Of a DNA stretch of 64,000 nucleotides, positions 60,601-64,000 are shown piece after piece. The notes under the pieces were generated by a model. That model had not been told where the DNA came from. It did not search any database and worked only from the letters and a program-made list of their open reading frames with translations. A program made the translations under genes and the position numbers. Position 1 is the stretch's first letter, and each line of letters opens with the position of its first letter. The DNA is taken from contig NZ_JACCIU010000001.1 in NCBI RefSeq assembly GCF_019303535.1, positions 372,001 through 436,000 of the forward strand. Direction: 5' to 3'. Origin of the DNA: Lactobacillus sp. Sy-1 (lineage in GTDB: Bacteria > Bacillota > Bacilli > Lactobacillales > Lactobacillaceae).

Positions 60601-63600
60601 CAACAGTGCCTCTGATACTGCCCAGACTGCATCAAGTAACGCCCGGTTAGCTTCATCCACCGCTTCAAGCGCTAATGATGCTGCTTCATATGCTAATTCC
60701 GTAACGATTAACGCTTCTGCTGCTGCTTTGAGCTATGCGAATGCTGCGAATGCTGCTTCAGCTTCTGGTAATATGTCATTAGCTAAATCAAATGCAGATG
60801 CTGCATCTAGTGCGGCAGCTGTTGCTAATGCTCAAGCAGTGGTTGCTAATAATGCTTCGGATGCAGCAGTTCAGGCCGCTAAGGATGCATCAAATGCTGC
60901 TGACCAAGCTAGTTCGGCTAATTCGGTTGCCCAATCAGAGAATTCAATTGCAATCGCTGCAGGAAATGATGCTACTAAGAATAGTCTCGTTAACTCTTCG
61001 AATGCCATTGCTTACACCATTGCTGCATCCAGTGCTAATTCAGTAGTACCAGTTTATTCAAGTGGCGCTTCGGTTAACTCCGTTCAAGCAAGTGCTAATA
61101 ATCAACAAGCAGCTAATGACTCGAGTGAAGCTAGTGTTGCTACTAATGGAGCAATTGCCTCTTTAGCATACGTCAGTGAAGTTAATCGTTCTGCTGCTAA
61201 GGTGGCAGCTGCTAATCCACGCAATAAAGCTGTTGCTTTGGCAGTTGATAAGATTGCCGCTGCGAATGTTGATGCATCGAATGCTGTTGTAGCTGCGAAT
61301 GCCGCTAATCAACAAGCTTCTACCGCTAAGTCAAATGTGGATGCTGCGGTTAATGCAGTTAGCACCCAAAACTCATTGGTTCAAGTTGCTTCGCAAGCGG
61401 CTAATTCAGCTAGTGGAGCTGCTGCTTCCGCTTACGCTGTTAAGGATTATTCGGCTGGAAATAGTTACGCTGCAGCTGCAGTGCGGGCTGCTTCAACTGC
61501 TTCGGTTGCTAGCGCCAGCGCTGCTGCAGCCAATGCAGTCGTTAGCTCAGCTACTGATATTGCAGCTAGTGCTAATTCACAAGCGCAGTTGAATTCAGCA
61601 ACTGCATCGAATGCCGCGGTTAACGCTAGCTTTGCTGCTGATGTTTTAAATGTCGCCGTGAAGGTTCAAAATTCTCAGACGAGCTTTGCTGCGTCGATTG
61701 TTAGTTCTGCATTTGTGGCTGAAAGTCAGGCGGAGGCTGCTAATACTAGCGTTGGTAAGAATAATTCTGCTACTTCCACCAATGCTAGTTTAACGGACTC
61801 AATTGCCAGCTTAGTGGCGTTAGTTGCTAGCCTTACTAGCTCTCAGGCTAGCGATGCAATGAATGCTGCTAGCATTGCATCATCCGTTGCCGTTCAAGAA
61901 AATAAGGCTGATTCGGCAACTAAGGCTGAGTTCGACCGGGATACTGCAGTTGCCTCACAGGCTGCTGCAAGTGCTGCTGGAGCCAATTCCGCTGCCAATA
62001 ATGCTAAATCGATTGCTGATAGTGCTTCTAACGTGGCAACGCAGGCTTCTACCAATGCTTCGAATGCAAGAAGTGCTGCCATGTCAGCTAAAAACGCTGC
62101 TGATCAGTTGGCTAGTCAAGCTACTTCAGCTGCTCTGAACGGTGACAGTCTCGTTGCTGATCAATACAATGATCAAGCTAATACGGCTGCGAATACCGCA
62201 ACTGCTGAAGATAATAAAGCCCAATCTGCTGATTATATTGCGAGTGCTGCCAGTCGAAGTGCTGCTGCTGCTGAATCATCCGCAACCCAGGCTTCTAGTG
62301 TTGCTAGTCAAGCGTCGGCCGTGGCATCTAGTGCCGCTTCCGATGCGCAATCCAGAGCTGCTAGTTATGATGCTGGTCAGAGTAAGAAGCGCGCTTCCAA
62401 TGCTTCCTCCGCTACCAATAGTCATGCGAGTGACGTTGCGGTGGACAAAGAATCAGTTGCCAGTGATTTGGCAAATGTGAAACTTGCTGCTAGTGCTGCC
62501 TATGATGCTTCTAAGGCTGCCTCGCAGGCCGCAATTGCTACTAATACGCAACTATCAGCCCACCCTAAGAACTCAATTATTGCCAGTGCGAATGCAGCTG
62601 CCCAATCTGCTTCATTAATTGCTTTTGATGCTTTGTCTGATGCTGTGGTTGCTAGTGGAATCGTATCCAGTGCTTCTGCCGTCGTTAGTTCCGCTGCCTC
62701 TGTTATCAAAAGCGCGCAAAACGCAGCTTCCAGTATCTACAGTCTCGTTGCCGTCAATGCATCGAATGCCGGAGACCAACGACTGCCGCTTGCTTCGCGG
62801 AGTGATGCTAAGTCAATCGCTGCCATTGCTGCTGATAGCGTTGCTGGACAGGAAAGAATTGCTTCGATTGCAGCTGCTGACGCCTCCCAAGCCGCAATCA
62901 ATGGTTTTAATGCTGTTGGGCGGGCTAACAAGGACCAACTAATTGCCACCACTGCATCTGATCAAGCTAATCGTGCCAACGTGGCAGCTAGTTCTGCTGC
63001 TGCTAACGGGGCTAATAATGATACTAGTGCTGATGCAGCAACCGCTGAAGCCAATCGTGCGAACAGCGTTGCTTCCGTAGCAACTAGTGATGCTAATTTA
63101 AATGTCACCCTTGTATCTCAATATGCAAGTCAAACTAGTGCTTCAAACCTCATTGCTTCTAACACTAACAGTGATGTCGCAACCGTTACTTCTACGGTAG
63201 ATAGCATTGCTTCAGCCTACCCAGCTAACCAGGTTATTAAATCAACTGCTTTAGTTGCTAACGCTGCTTCAGCAACTGCTAAGTCAGCTAATGATGATGC
63301 AAGCCAGGCTAATAGCGTTGCTCAGTCCGCAAAGGCACTAGCAATTACCGCTGATGGTTCGGCTAAGGCTGCGAGTGAAGCGGCTAGTTCCGCTGCCTTG
63401 CTTGCGAATAGCTATGCGTTAGTTGCCAAGAGCTATGCAAGTGCGGGGAATGAATCTTCCGCTGCCAATGCTAATGCTTCCGCTACTGCTCAGGCTAATA
63501 GTGCTAGCGTTGCTGCTACCCAAGCAGGTTCTGCTTCTGCTACCGTTGTTTCAGCAATTAGCACTGCCGCCACTGCCTCTGCTAGGGCAGCTAGTGATGC

Positions 63601-64000
63601 CGCTGTGGTTGCCGCTGCTAAGTCTGCTGTGGACCTAGCCAACTCAACTGCTTCGACTGCCGTTGTTAATGAAAGTCAAGCAATTGCAAGTGCTAGTTCT
63701 ACCAACGTCAAGGCAGCAAGTGCCAGCGCAGTCGGTACCCAGATCACTAGTGGATTTAATCCTACTACTTCATTGGTAACTACAGCTGCTAGCCAAACCA
63801 GTGGAACAACTAGTCAAGTTAGCTCAAACACGGTCCTAGTGAACTCGTTAGCGTCAGCCACAAGTATCGTTTCAGCTGCTAACCCAACCTACGTAGCGAT
63901 TTCCTCTGCTGCGGTGGTTGCAAATGAAGCGGCTGCGACCGCTAATTCAGCTAGTGCGGATGCCGCTAGCGCTAATTCGGTTGCCCAATCAGCTAAGGAC
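39695..64000 (+). CDS. Second giant Ala/Ser-rich modular surface adhesin, cut by right window edge
   Basis: This tandem paralog of the preceding giant is open for 8,102 codons and still running at base 64000, so the full protein exceeds 8,100 residues. Start ATG 39695 has AAGGAG eight bases upstream; GTG 39692 is possible but closer to the site. The signal peptide shares VNDKKVLRKVKKQWVVVSLSM with the first giant, except that I split it here only for recognition. Then come a Ser/Thr/Asn-rich stretch (about 45-210), a short helical segment (about 210-415), a pectate-lyase-like beta-helix (about 420-910), a beta-rich spacer (about 910-1060), and the Ala/Ser stalk from about 1,090 onward with the same ~225-residue module. 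I checked the frame at many points across the region and found no stop or shift. The C-terminal anchor lies outside the window. Confidence 0.93.
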   Translation, partial: MLYNRLMFNKVNDKKVLRKVKKQWVVVSLSMLALLGGVAISEKTTTVKANANMGSTYGSSNDDDEVTNLNGGATTEASSSDNSGSGSSATTNNQSTTSASDSLVSSGSSATVTGSNISDQSSDAQSATSSSSSSTSSVQSSSSDAGSKSNDKQSQSGNGESVADQPTSSSANATSSSTNENQSLVNSNSTNSSSSTNSSNASSADSYEASNAFSAGFSAAALAAKTGSSVPSSADANFNSGVQSYENSVASSSANQLTDRIGDTASVSSLTASLSSVTNNVSQMSAWSSAISSMSVVASSYSTYVSNSAGLLDSAIAMSSTASVFTDAYQSAQSYYAEGSSEGSQASSYGSKLNGSNDSFYQSDVDSLVNRNASYFSLMSNAQVIASNAIVTLNSQYSATSTAYALADSAGQNAGTTTNTTVNVTTAQEFDQAIKNPNVYHVNLLNSISLKDADAGYTSSDTTVQVNKNDATKDFVINGLQSDNKTWSSVNYMGVGYDIQNVKSITAQNQNVFGTSGYGFISDNGQASLANIPIYLNNINYVGGQALYAKSSNIYIQNQVSVSSVNTYTPTNIPGDTTSYSGVASADQNQRNMQVNSLTVQSGATYNGQTYDGNVLELGGGFTVEKGATVNLTPRGDDNGGPNIAHGSNSSRAQGLYAKGDVHVYGTVNINPSSDPNGNTANSGNSGSGTSAMYISSGANMYIDGGQVNVNLNSTPAAYPVDVEGILTVQNNGQFNVNGNNLGTYGNILTYIAGTITSQTGGLVHIAVNNVSGTGDPYALKLADNANLNVVNQGNLELLSDGTSNPTLLDTGNNSTVTINNPGKTVVFDLDTSHSDYVQKSSQGTISNAPFNAYSVSVNNNGNTQGAYYAVNIPTSGTIQYYNSVDKKFENLSGSNTSISNSKYLAFASSPSASFEGPLNLQKNGTDQYQVNGHLSINNVSEIPDNLTNKPIYINVVVNGVQQLQNNGVVNDTTTDPLSGDGNTYTYEIPVTIDKSKGDAQVIPFSYNFPASQLQTTGNSIAVTAHYFVSTIQAEIQDSTISGNNATQSGSIINPTTSTLSTGTDTLPYSDIRKNADANAIALINQPAIDSANSAANSATAVQSSMASFSSANGTSISNEAGSTDAFAKSVSSFNNKVNSQYSLVISQSNALASSASNGDSKAASDASSMASAVAAISSASSVVASQNTIAQSNSVAASSALSDYTIKSSAVASYAVLASSYANNVTSNDNSEAKSDDFKPSDSDASQASTYASLASAAFSSVQLDSSVISSANVAAESAFNAISNASTAASNAASDAALLVSSNAVNGSAINSIAASAVSATKSASVLASSAVIANSAASSTAINIASASANYVAMSNQISNATSLALKLPTDTILEENSLGNNALLIKASNAISDASNATEKASAANSRIITDNNKVSSANSLASSAMVAVTSASVFAASAAANGDQSAAASAVSAAILAASVATSAATDASNANVDASSAAVDALNASSVAASASRVVVSTSSTAQFTNKIMLNDIADEAASAASDAASSVASSASSVSDEATSVNSDNNVAASTAGQISSNSVALSSTVTASVTAAQRVISGMQSANPSNATINSAVTVISNASSTASAAVTTFNSALSAANSASIAASSYALVHSTAVAAASSAASLAASASASASVADDAGDASTAVSAYMVASSASVQADSDISSANAASVAVNSEANKAKSAATVATSASSTVVGAAISASSAVVVASSESNLIININNSLNSALNQASSASVLASSAAIGSLAGSNISSNTNSHATVVSSAATSTSNNTASASANYVAMSNQISNATSLALKLPTDTILEENSTGNNALLIKASNAISDASNATEKASAANSRVITDNNKASSANSLASSAMVAVTSASVFAASAAANGDQSAAASAVSAAILAASVATSAATDASNANVDASSAAVDALNASSVAASASRVVVSTSSTAQFTNKIMLNDIADEAASAASDAASSVASSASSVSDEATSVNSDNNVAASTAGQISSNSVALSSTVTASVTAAQRVISGMQSANPSNATINSAVTVISNASSTASAAVTTFNSALSAANSASIAASSYALVHSTAVAAASSAASLAASASASASVADDAGDASTAVSAYMVASSASVQADSDISSANAASVAVNSEANKAKSAATVAASASSTVVGAAISASSAVVVASSESNLIININNSLNSALNQASSASVLASSAAIGSLAGSNISSNTNSHATVVSSAATSTSNNTASASANYVAMSNQISNATSLALKLPTDTILEENSTGNNALLIKASNAISDASNATEKASAANSRVITDNNKASSANSLASSAMVAVTSASVFAASAAANGDQSAAASAVSAAILAASVATSAATDASNANVDASSAAVDALNASSVAASASRVVVSTSSTAQFTNKIMLNDIADEAASAASDAASSVASSASSVSDEATSVNSDNNVAASTAGQISGNSVALSSTVTASVTAAQRVISGMQSANPSNATINSAVTVISNASSTASAAVTTFNSALSAANSASIAASSYALVHSTAVAAASSAASLAASASASASVADDAGDASTAVSAYMVASSASVQADSDISSANAASVAVNSEANKAKSAATVATSASSTVVGAAQVAIAATKSAVANINSGSAAVNNADAAAKAASEAADAANNATSNASSGATSANTAANNYSSETSATSSTAAQSATSVASAQNSISAMTSQYPSNATVSSAAVTISSAAVVVSAATKDATDASSVANSASAAASSYASTASSAASDANAQSIAASNAASIAHSAASAGNTALASSAASAAETAQKSAEADSSTAKAASTAADSQVASGKAASQKASSASSAIASAAQAASEAASTAAANTQAGSGANAEASTAVSNADKASSEASSAATGSANGSADASNAASHANSVVSDVASVTSSSAATSEAASSAQSYANTASSIASANPSNTVVSSANSVAQSAASVASSASNDANNASSAASVAKSQADSDNAKAASANVVASNAASAARSASAAASVAAANGNSSAAQSEADVAKSAADSAQSAATDASNANFDASSAAASANAASAKAATASLVAASANAAAQKAAQAAADNVKAGSGANNEASDAVSRANQASVEASSAAVGSANGASDASNAASHANSVVSDVANINNSSNATSEATSSAKSYAIAAASIASANPSNAVISSANSVAQSAATVASSASNDANSASAAASDAKVQADSDSAKAASANNVASSAAIVASSASAAASVAAANGDSSAAQSAADVAKYAADNAQSAATDASNANVDASSAAASANAASAKAAIASSVASSANAAANLAVSAATNAANGDKATSAADTAASAARNDASSAANAASNASSGATSASSAADGYSKAASAASSTAAQSISSITDASSAVNSMQSAYPSNTAVSSASAVIASASSTAASASKDATDASSAANSASSTASSYAATANSAATDASTQASIASSAAAVAHSKASAGDASGASAAANSAENAQTNADADNSAASAASASAASEAVAGSIAASKAASASTAIANAAQSASAAASSAAANISSGSDAVNNADTAAKATSEAAAAANNATSNASSGATSANTAANSYSSETDAASSTATQSATSVASAQNSISAMTSQYPSNATVSSAATTIASAAVVVSSATKDATNASSAANSASVAASSYASLASSAASDANAQSVAASSAASVAHAAASAGDPSLASSAANEAKTAQKAAETASANAEAASTAADSQVASGKAASETAASASSAIASAAQAASDAAASAAANISSGSDAINNADAAAKAASEAAAAANNATSNASSGATSANTAANSYSSETDAASSTAAQSATSVASAQNSISAMTSQYPSNTTVSIAAATIASAAGVVISATKDATDASSAANSASVAASSYASLASSAAQDANAQSVAASSAASVAHSAASAGDPSLASSAASTAEDAQQSAEADSAAAEAASTAADSQVASGKAASETAASASSAIASAAQAASDAAASAAANISSGTLAISNADAAAKVAKDSATAAENTASNTASGATSAFTAADGYSSVASAASNTAAQSISSITDASSAVNSMQSTYPSNAAVSNAAVAISSASSTAASASIDATDASSAANSARVAASSYAAVANSAANTASAQASIASSAAAVAHSKASAGDTSGASEAATSAENAQNSAAAENSAASAASVAADNEAAAGSVAAAKAVSASSAIDSAAQAASEAASAAADNTAAGAGANAEASDAVNRANQASADASSAANGSTDASNAASRANFVDSAAASVANYSSANSSDAAAATSYAVTTASIASANPDNSIVSSANSVASAASAAASSASIDASNANASANAANTRASSDNVVASSANVVANAAASAARSASTAASLAAASGNSSAAQSAADVASQQADSAQTAASVASNANVDAASAADAATTASADAATASSVASSAKFAAKSAAAAAAANVASGNAANASAASASTAASTAASSVPSVASSATSSAASASSVASVVSSVNSVISQATNSVSDAQDSNASMAVNNSGNNAVKSASSVVNSAYSAASAASADASYQNSIAQSASVTASIASSTASSANSAAADAASQAAAQSTAASSAAKAGDTSAASIAASAAASYASQATDNSTAANSASASVEAASQVADTANSAIASDSAVASNAANDASSAAAAASNALDLENHLIASTAADNADQDSSAAGQAYSAAKLSPNTATKASADASSANSLTNNANNSVNVASVAVNSLNSNNSANPVVSSASSAIASASAVASSASFDAVVANNVASAAKSAVDTAVDSAKAASIAASNAAQNASSYAAQALSAGGNTASSLAVQAKLAADGANSALANANDASNAANSAAQSATSAAQRAAFDQSVASSAAQVASVAAIKASNAISAGISSANSVVSSARIVVQTAANVTSNANGVTIDASSSTSLNYVSAKEASSNASSFAGNANVDYVNAASIAAANPSDDSLASYANDASSAAEVANSQANIARSGFQVVSSASSTAFSANSAVSSANSVAKLANADFSSAFIAEVSAAQANNSSDAASAASAAISAAAQANSAASVASAASLAASTAKLVGSKAANAANIAASNASSAASVASAADESAIAKSSATSAENAAQSSAGNRAAANAVSAVSTAVNTVKLITSNTNSSAIDEYAKAASDANSGAGVAAVIAASDMNDLNRFAAQEPQNQVISNAITLVSSATSVVNSASIIASSANFVASAAKSTADSAVADVANQNAIISSLQSSVTAVQAAASSAYANGDYATGNKLAQQASLTATAASLAVSKAQSDSNAIVSATVSASAAALTANSASVVAANAVKSANATLTSAVAITSAANSYASVAINAANDASAAALSTVNDQSVTSGFSSAASSNASDAATASSVAASANKTTSKAAVDASSAASIASVALSGHSNDASILSDVALANTASADALSANDTAQNANSTAQLAAVSAASAAKLANDDTLNATNANQAASQAARTAVVAAASGDSATASSAAAVASAQAIIAISAASAARAARSNANVQSNAASQAASIANSAAFIASSAGVVGSLAAANAQSRAAQVDSSNSTLNADRANNAASAALTNASNANSYAQIASVAQARMQVTSAQINDIATSTNSANTVVNSIASNYPSNSVLSVAVSAAGQANSVAISANSDASMASNQANNASVVANSAALVASDAVNSANSANLVASSFANNRPHNSIAADSAASAAEIANNVASVAVNNASTAASIAKSASNRANIDSLIANSAVSAAIAAQSTAEAVNEAINTANGIASDSAKASGASAAISSNFVNASQSADSINSVANSVANSSAETSNSADAASSAASTATSIASQHPDNSAMSIAASKARGAASSAANESIAADKANAAAQSAQSRFNIDNATVASANSLASSASSAIASAFAAAQDAASNGDSSTATMESMVASAAASEAAAAVLSVSSADNDAASAAVDISGASVAVASTSDRGSVANSIAQSANNFIHIINGSGYADVKLAESAAMAASLAAIYAGDNAGWASNGANSYSADAAKASNAASVSFQSASESMDSVNSANDTISKLSSNNPQNVVVSNDFNLISSASSYANTALTNVSVANSSANAASAAVSSFASAANLATESANSQSSIASTAAAAAKSAANAGDVDAASIAASNAVTAKNAADQFNLNASVARDSAASAQAVAATQAMIAASAQSIVAAAAKVATSAASEAINNVSYLAAASTAASEDNAIAASVVASVPSGTIRTSTVATAVSSISDSISSSSQAISDASDATSTATLIVQSMISANSANSLLSFAASVVASATDNATAASNTASVQNQVAKSASVAASIANSNGVSASIAASVASVGAESASTLARSASIAGDTSTADLAASAARSYASDAITAANSAFAANSYVVVIQQSVAAASAAIANASVEASAASSIAASAQSSAGSTIDSSEASEAGSNAIQASGNSTSVGSIGATISTAANDTLLKSSQVSASSIQASEATTGVNSNTVVVNSIFNDNSGNVVIASASSVVSVASSVANAASVDATSASVDADNAKSTAAAAFASVVSASSAASTAALEASSYAAAASKAHGANTKQLASQAFVAALVAASALASAQAAFIVASSAEFRAASASARAVADLNAASLAADSASSAVATAISTSQAVASANAAATNASTAINYVNSAKQSSSFAAATAKLATTNATNAETSSAATAIDISSLSSDGVIVNSIASVNPTDSSVAAVASLVSSYANDAANASAAGSTAASNAADDSASANLAVQQAAGQYSSAVAASNAARRYANAAISYAASGDSTNASIAASQANSAVSAASSAAVNGSIANSNAISYSQQATIELQNAASAKTATNSAANAVNSIQNALTNSVAQVNAAASNEAAAAQPIAASAASGTSNAVSAITISSSAAAAGSMIASSNNDAASNAASDATVASSTASQAALNNPTDPVIASDAVVASSAASVANSASDTAQTASSNARLASSTASSANDAASYANSVTINASAAALSYANAANAASASGNMSLAKSNADAASSAAAVANAQAVVANNASDAAVQAAKDASNAADQASSANSVAQSENSIAIAAGNDATKNSLVNSSNAIAYTIAASSANSVVPVYSSGASVNSVQASANNQQAANDSSEASVATNGAIASLAYVSEVNRSAAKVAAANPRNKAVALAVDKIAAANVDASNAVVAANAANQQASTAKSNVDAAVNAVSTQNSLVQVASQAANSASGAAASAYAVKDYSAGNSYAAAAVRAASTASVASASAAAANAVVSSATDIAASANSQAQLNSATASNAAVNASFAADVLNVAVKVQNSQTSFAASIVSSAFVAESQAEAANTSVGKNNSATSTNASLTDSIASLVALVASLTSSQASDAMNAASIASSVAVQENKADSATKAEFDRDTAVASQAAASAAGANSAANNAKSIADSASNVATQASTNASNARSAAMSAKNAADQLASQATSAALNGDSLVADQYNDQANTAANTATAEDNKAQSADYIASAASRSAAAAESSATQASSVASQASAVASSAASDAQSRAASYDAGQSKKRASNASSATNSHASDVAVDKESVASDLANVKLAASAAYDASKAASQAAIATNTQLSAHPKNSIIASANAAAQSASLIAFDALSDAVVASGIVSSASAVVSSAASVIKSAQNAASSIYSLVAVNASNAGDQRLPLASRSDAKSIAAIAADSVAGQERIASIAAADASQAAINGFNAVGRANKDQLIATTASDQANRANVAASSAAANGANNDTSADAATAEANRANSVASVATSDANLNVTLVSQYASQTSASNLIASNTNSDVATVTSTVDSIASAYPANQVIKSTALVANAASATAKSANDDASQANSVAQSAKALAITADGSAKAASEAASSAALLANSYALVAKSYASAGNESSAANANASATAQANSASVAATQAGSASATVVSAISTAATASARAASDAAVVAAAKSAVDLANSTASTAVVNESQAIASASSTNVKAASASAVGTQITSGFNPTTSLVTTAASQTSGTTSQVSSNTVLVNSLASATSIVSAANPTYVAISSAAVVANEAAATANSASADAASANSVAQSAKD
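43735..47574 (+). repeat. Near-identical 1,353-bp tandem array in the second giant (2.8 copies)
   Basis: Copies begin near 43735, 45088 and 46441; the third stops matching at 47574. The period is exactly 1,353 bp (451 residues, two modules). I see only scattered single-base differences (for example near 43850, 43920, 46190 and 47090), in strong contrast to the diverged modules elsewhere. The equal spacing shows no net indel between copies. Confidence 0.95.
47575..52100 (+). repeat. 675-bp mosaic module array in the second giant
   Basis: The Pro codon of the YPSN/NPSN turn lies at 47174, 47849, 48542, 49235, 49907, 50582, 51257 and 51932 (intervals 675, 693, 693, 672, 675, 675, 675). Long DNA segments are nearly identical between 50345-50590 and 51020-51265, and also match 47612-47857. 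Another segment is shared between about 49850 and 51875 (2025 bp, three modules apart), so identity is patchy between modules. Confidence 0.88.
52101..64000 (+). repeat. Diverged ~225-residue modules in the rest of the second giant
   Basis: The turn motif keeps recurring in weaker form (for example NPDNSIVSSA near 52613, EPQNQVISNA near 55270, YPSNSVLSVA near 56610, HPDNSAMSIA near 57235, NPRNKAVALA near 61215, HPKNSIIASA near 62560, YPANQVIKST near 63220, NPTYVAISSA near 63885) at roughly module spacing, but the DNA is strongly diverged and spacing is less regular. Confidence 0.75.

Noticed and set aside
43483-63700. Shorter ORFs in place of the second giant gene, suggesting a fragmented or broken gene
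   Set aside because: The frame from ATG 39695 is open at all places sampled through base 64000 and keeps the module motifs; it merely has no stop inside the window.

Overview
The window reads as a chromosomal segment of a lactic acid bacterium of the family Lactobacillaceae. The evidence is a malolactic enzyme with a divergent MleR-type regulator, a GH13 oligo-1,6-glucosidase, an Ade-type adenine deaminase, AGGAGG-type ribosome binding sites with some TTG starts, and two enormous surface proteins with a KxYKxGKxW-like signal peptide and a DUF5776-like C-terminus. The genus cannot be fixed from the sequence alone; malolactic, plant- or insect-associated lactobacilli are a reasonable guess.

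Layout. Bases 1-14,745 hold ordinary metabolic and transport genes: a cation-pumping P-type ATPase cut by the left edge and preceded by a candidate leader peptide; a small secreted cationic protein; a DUF975 membrane protein; a LysR regulator divergent from a YeiH-type (PF03601) transporter; oligo-1,6-glucosidase with a candidate CcpA site; two tandem paralogous flavin disulfide oxidoreductase-like proteins; malolactic enzyme divergent from mleR plus a zinc-free MDR oxidoreductase; and adenine deaminase. Several good rho-independent terminators separate these units.

Bases 14,985-64,000 are almost entirely two tandem paralogous giant genes on the + strand, about 76% of the window. The first is complete (8,166 codons plus stop, TTG start). 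The second is open for 8,102 codons and runs off the right edge. Both start with almost the same signal peptide, then a Ser-rich segment, a pectate-lyase-like beta-helix adhesive domain, a beta-rich spacer, and thousands of residues of Ala/Ser-rich predicted helix. The first ends in two DUF5776-like modules rather than LPXTG.

The helical stalk is not random low complexity. It is built from a ~225-residue module (215 residues late in the first protein) with three recurring turn motifs at fixed spacing, about 30 times in the first protein. Module lengths are exactly constant over long stretches (675-bp and 1,290-bp lattices) although the DNA has diverged. The second gene also carries a near-identical 1,353-bp (two-module) tandem array, the mark of recent expansion. 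This pair of giant stalk adhesins is the most unusual part of the window.
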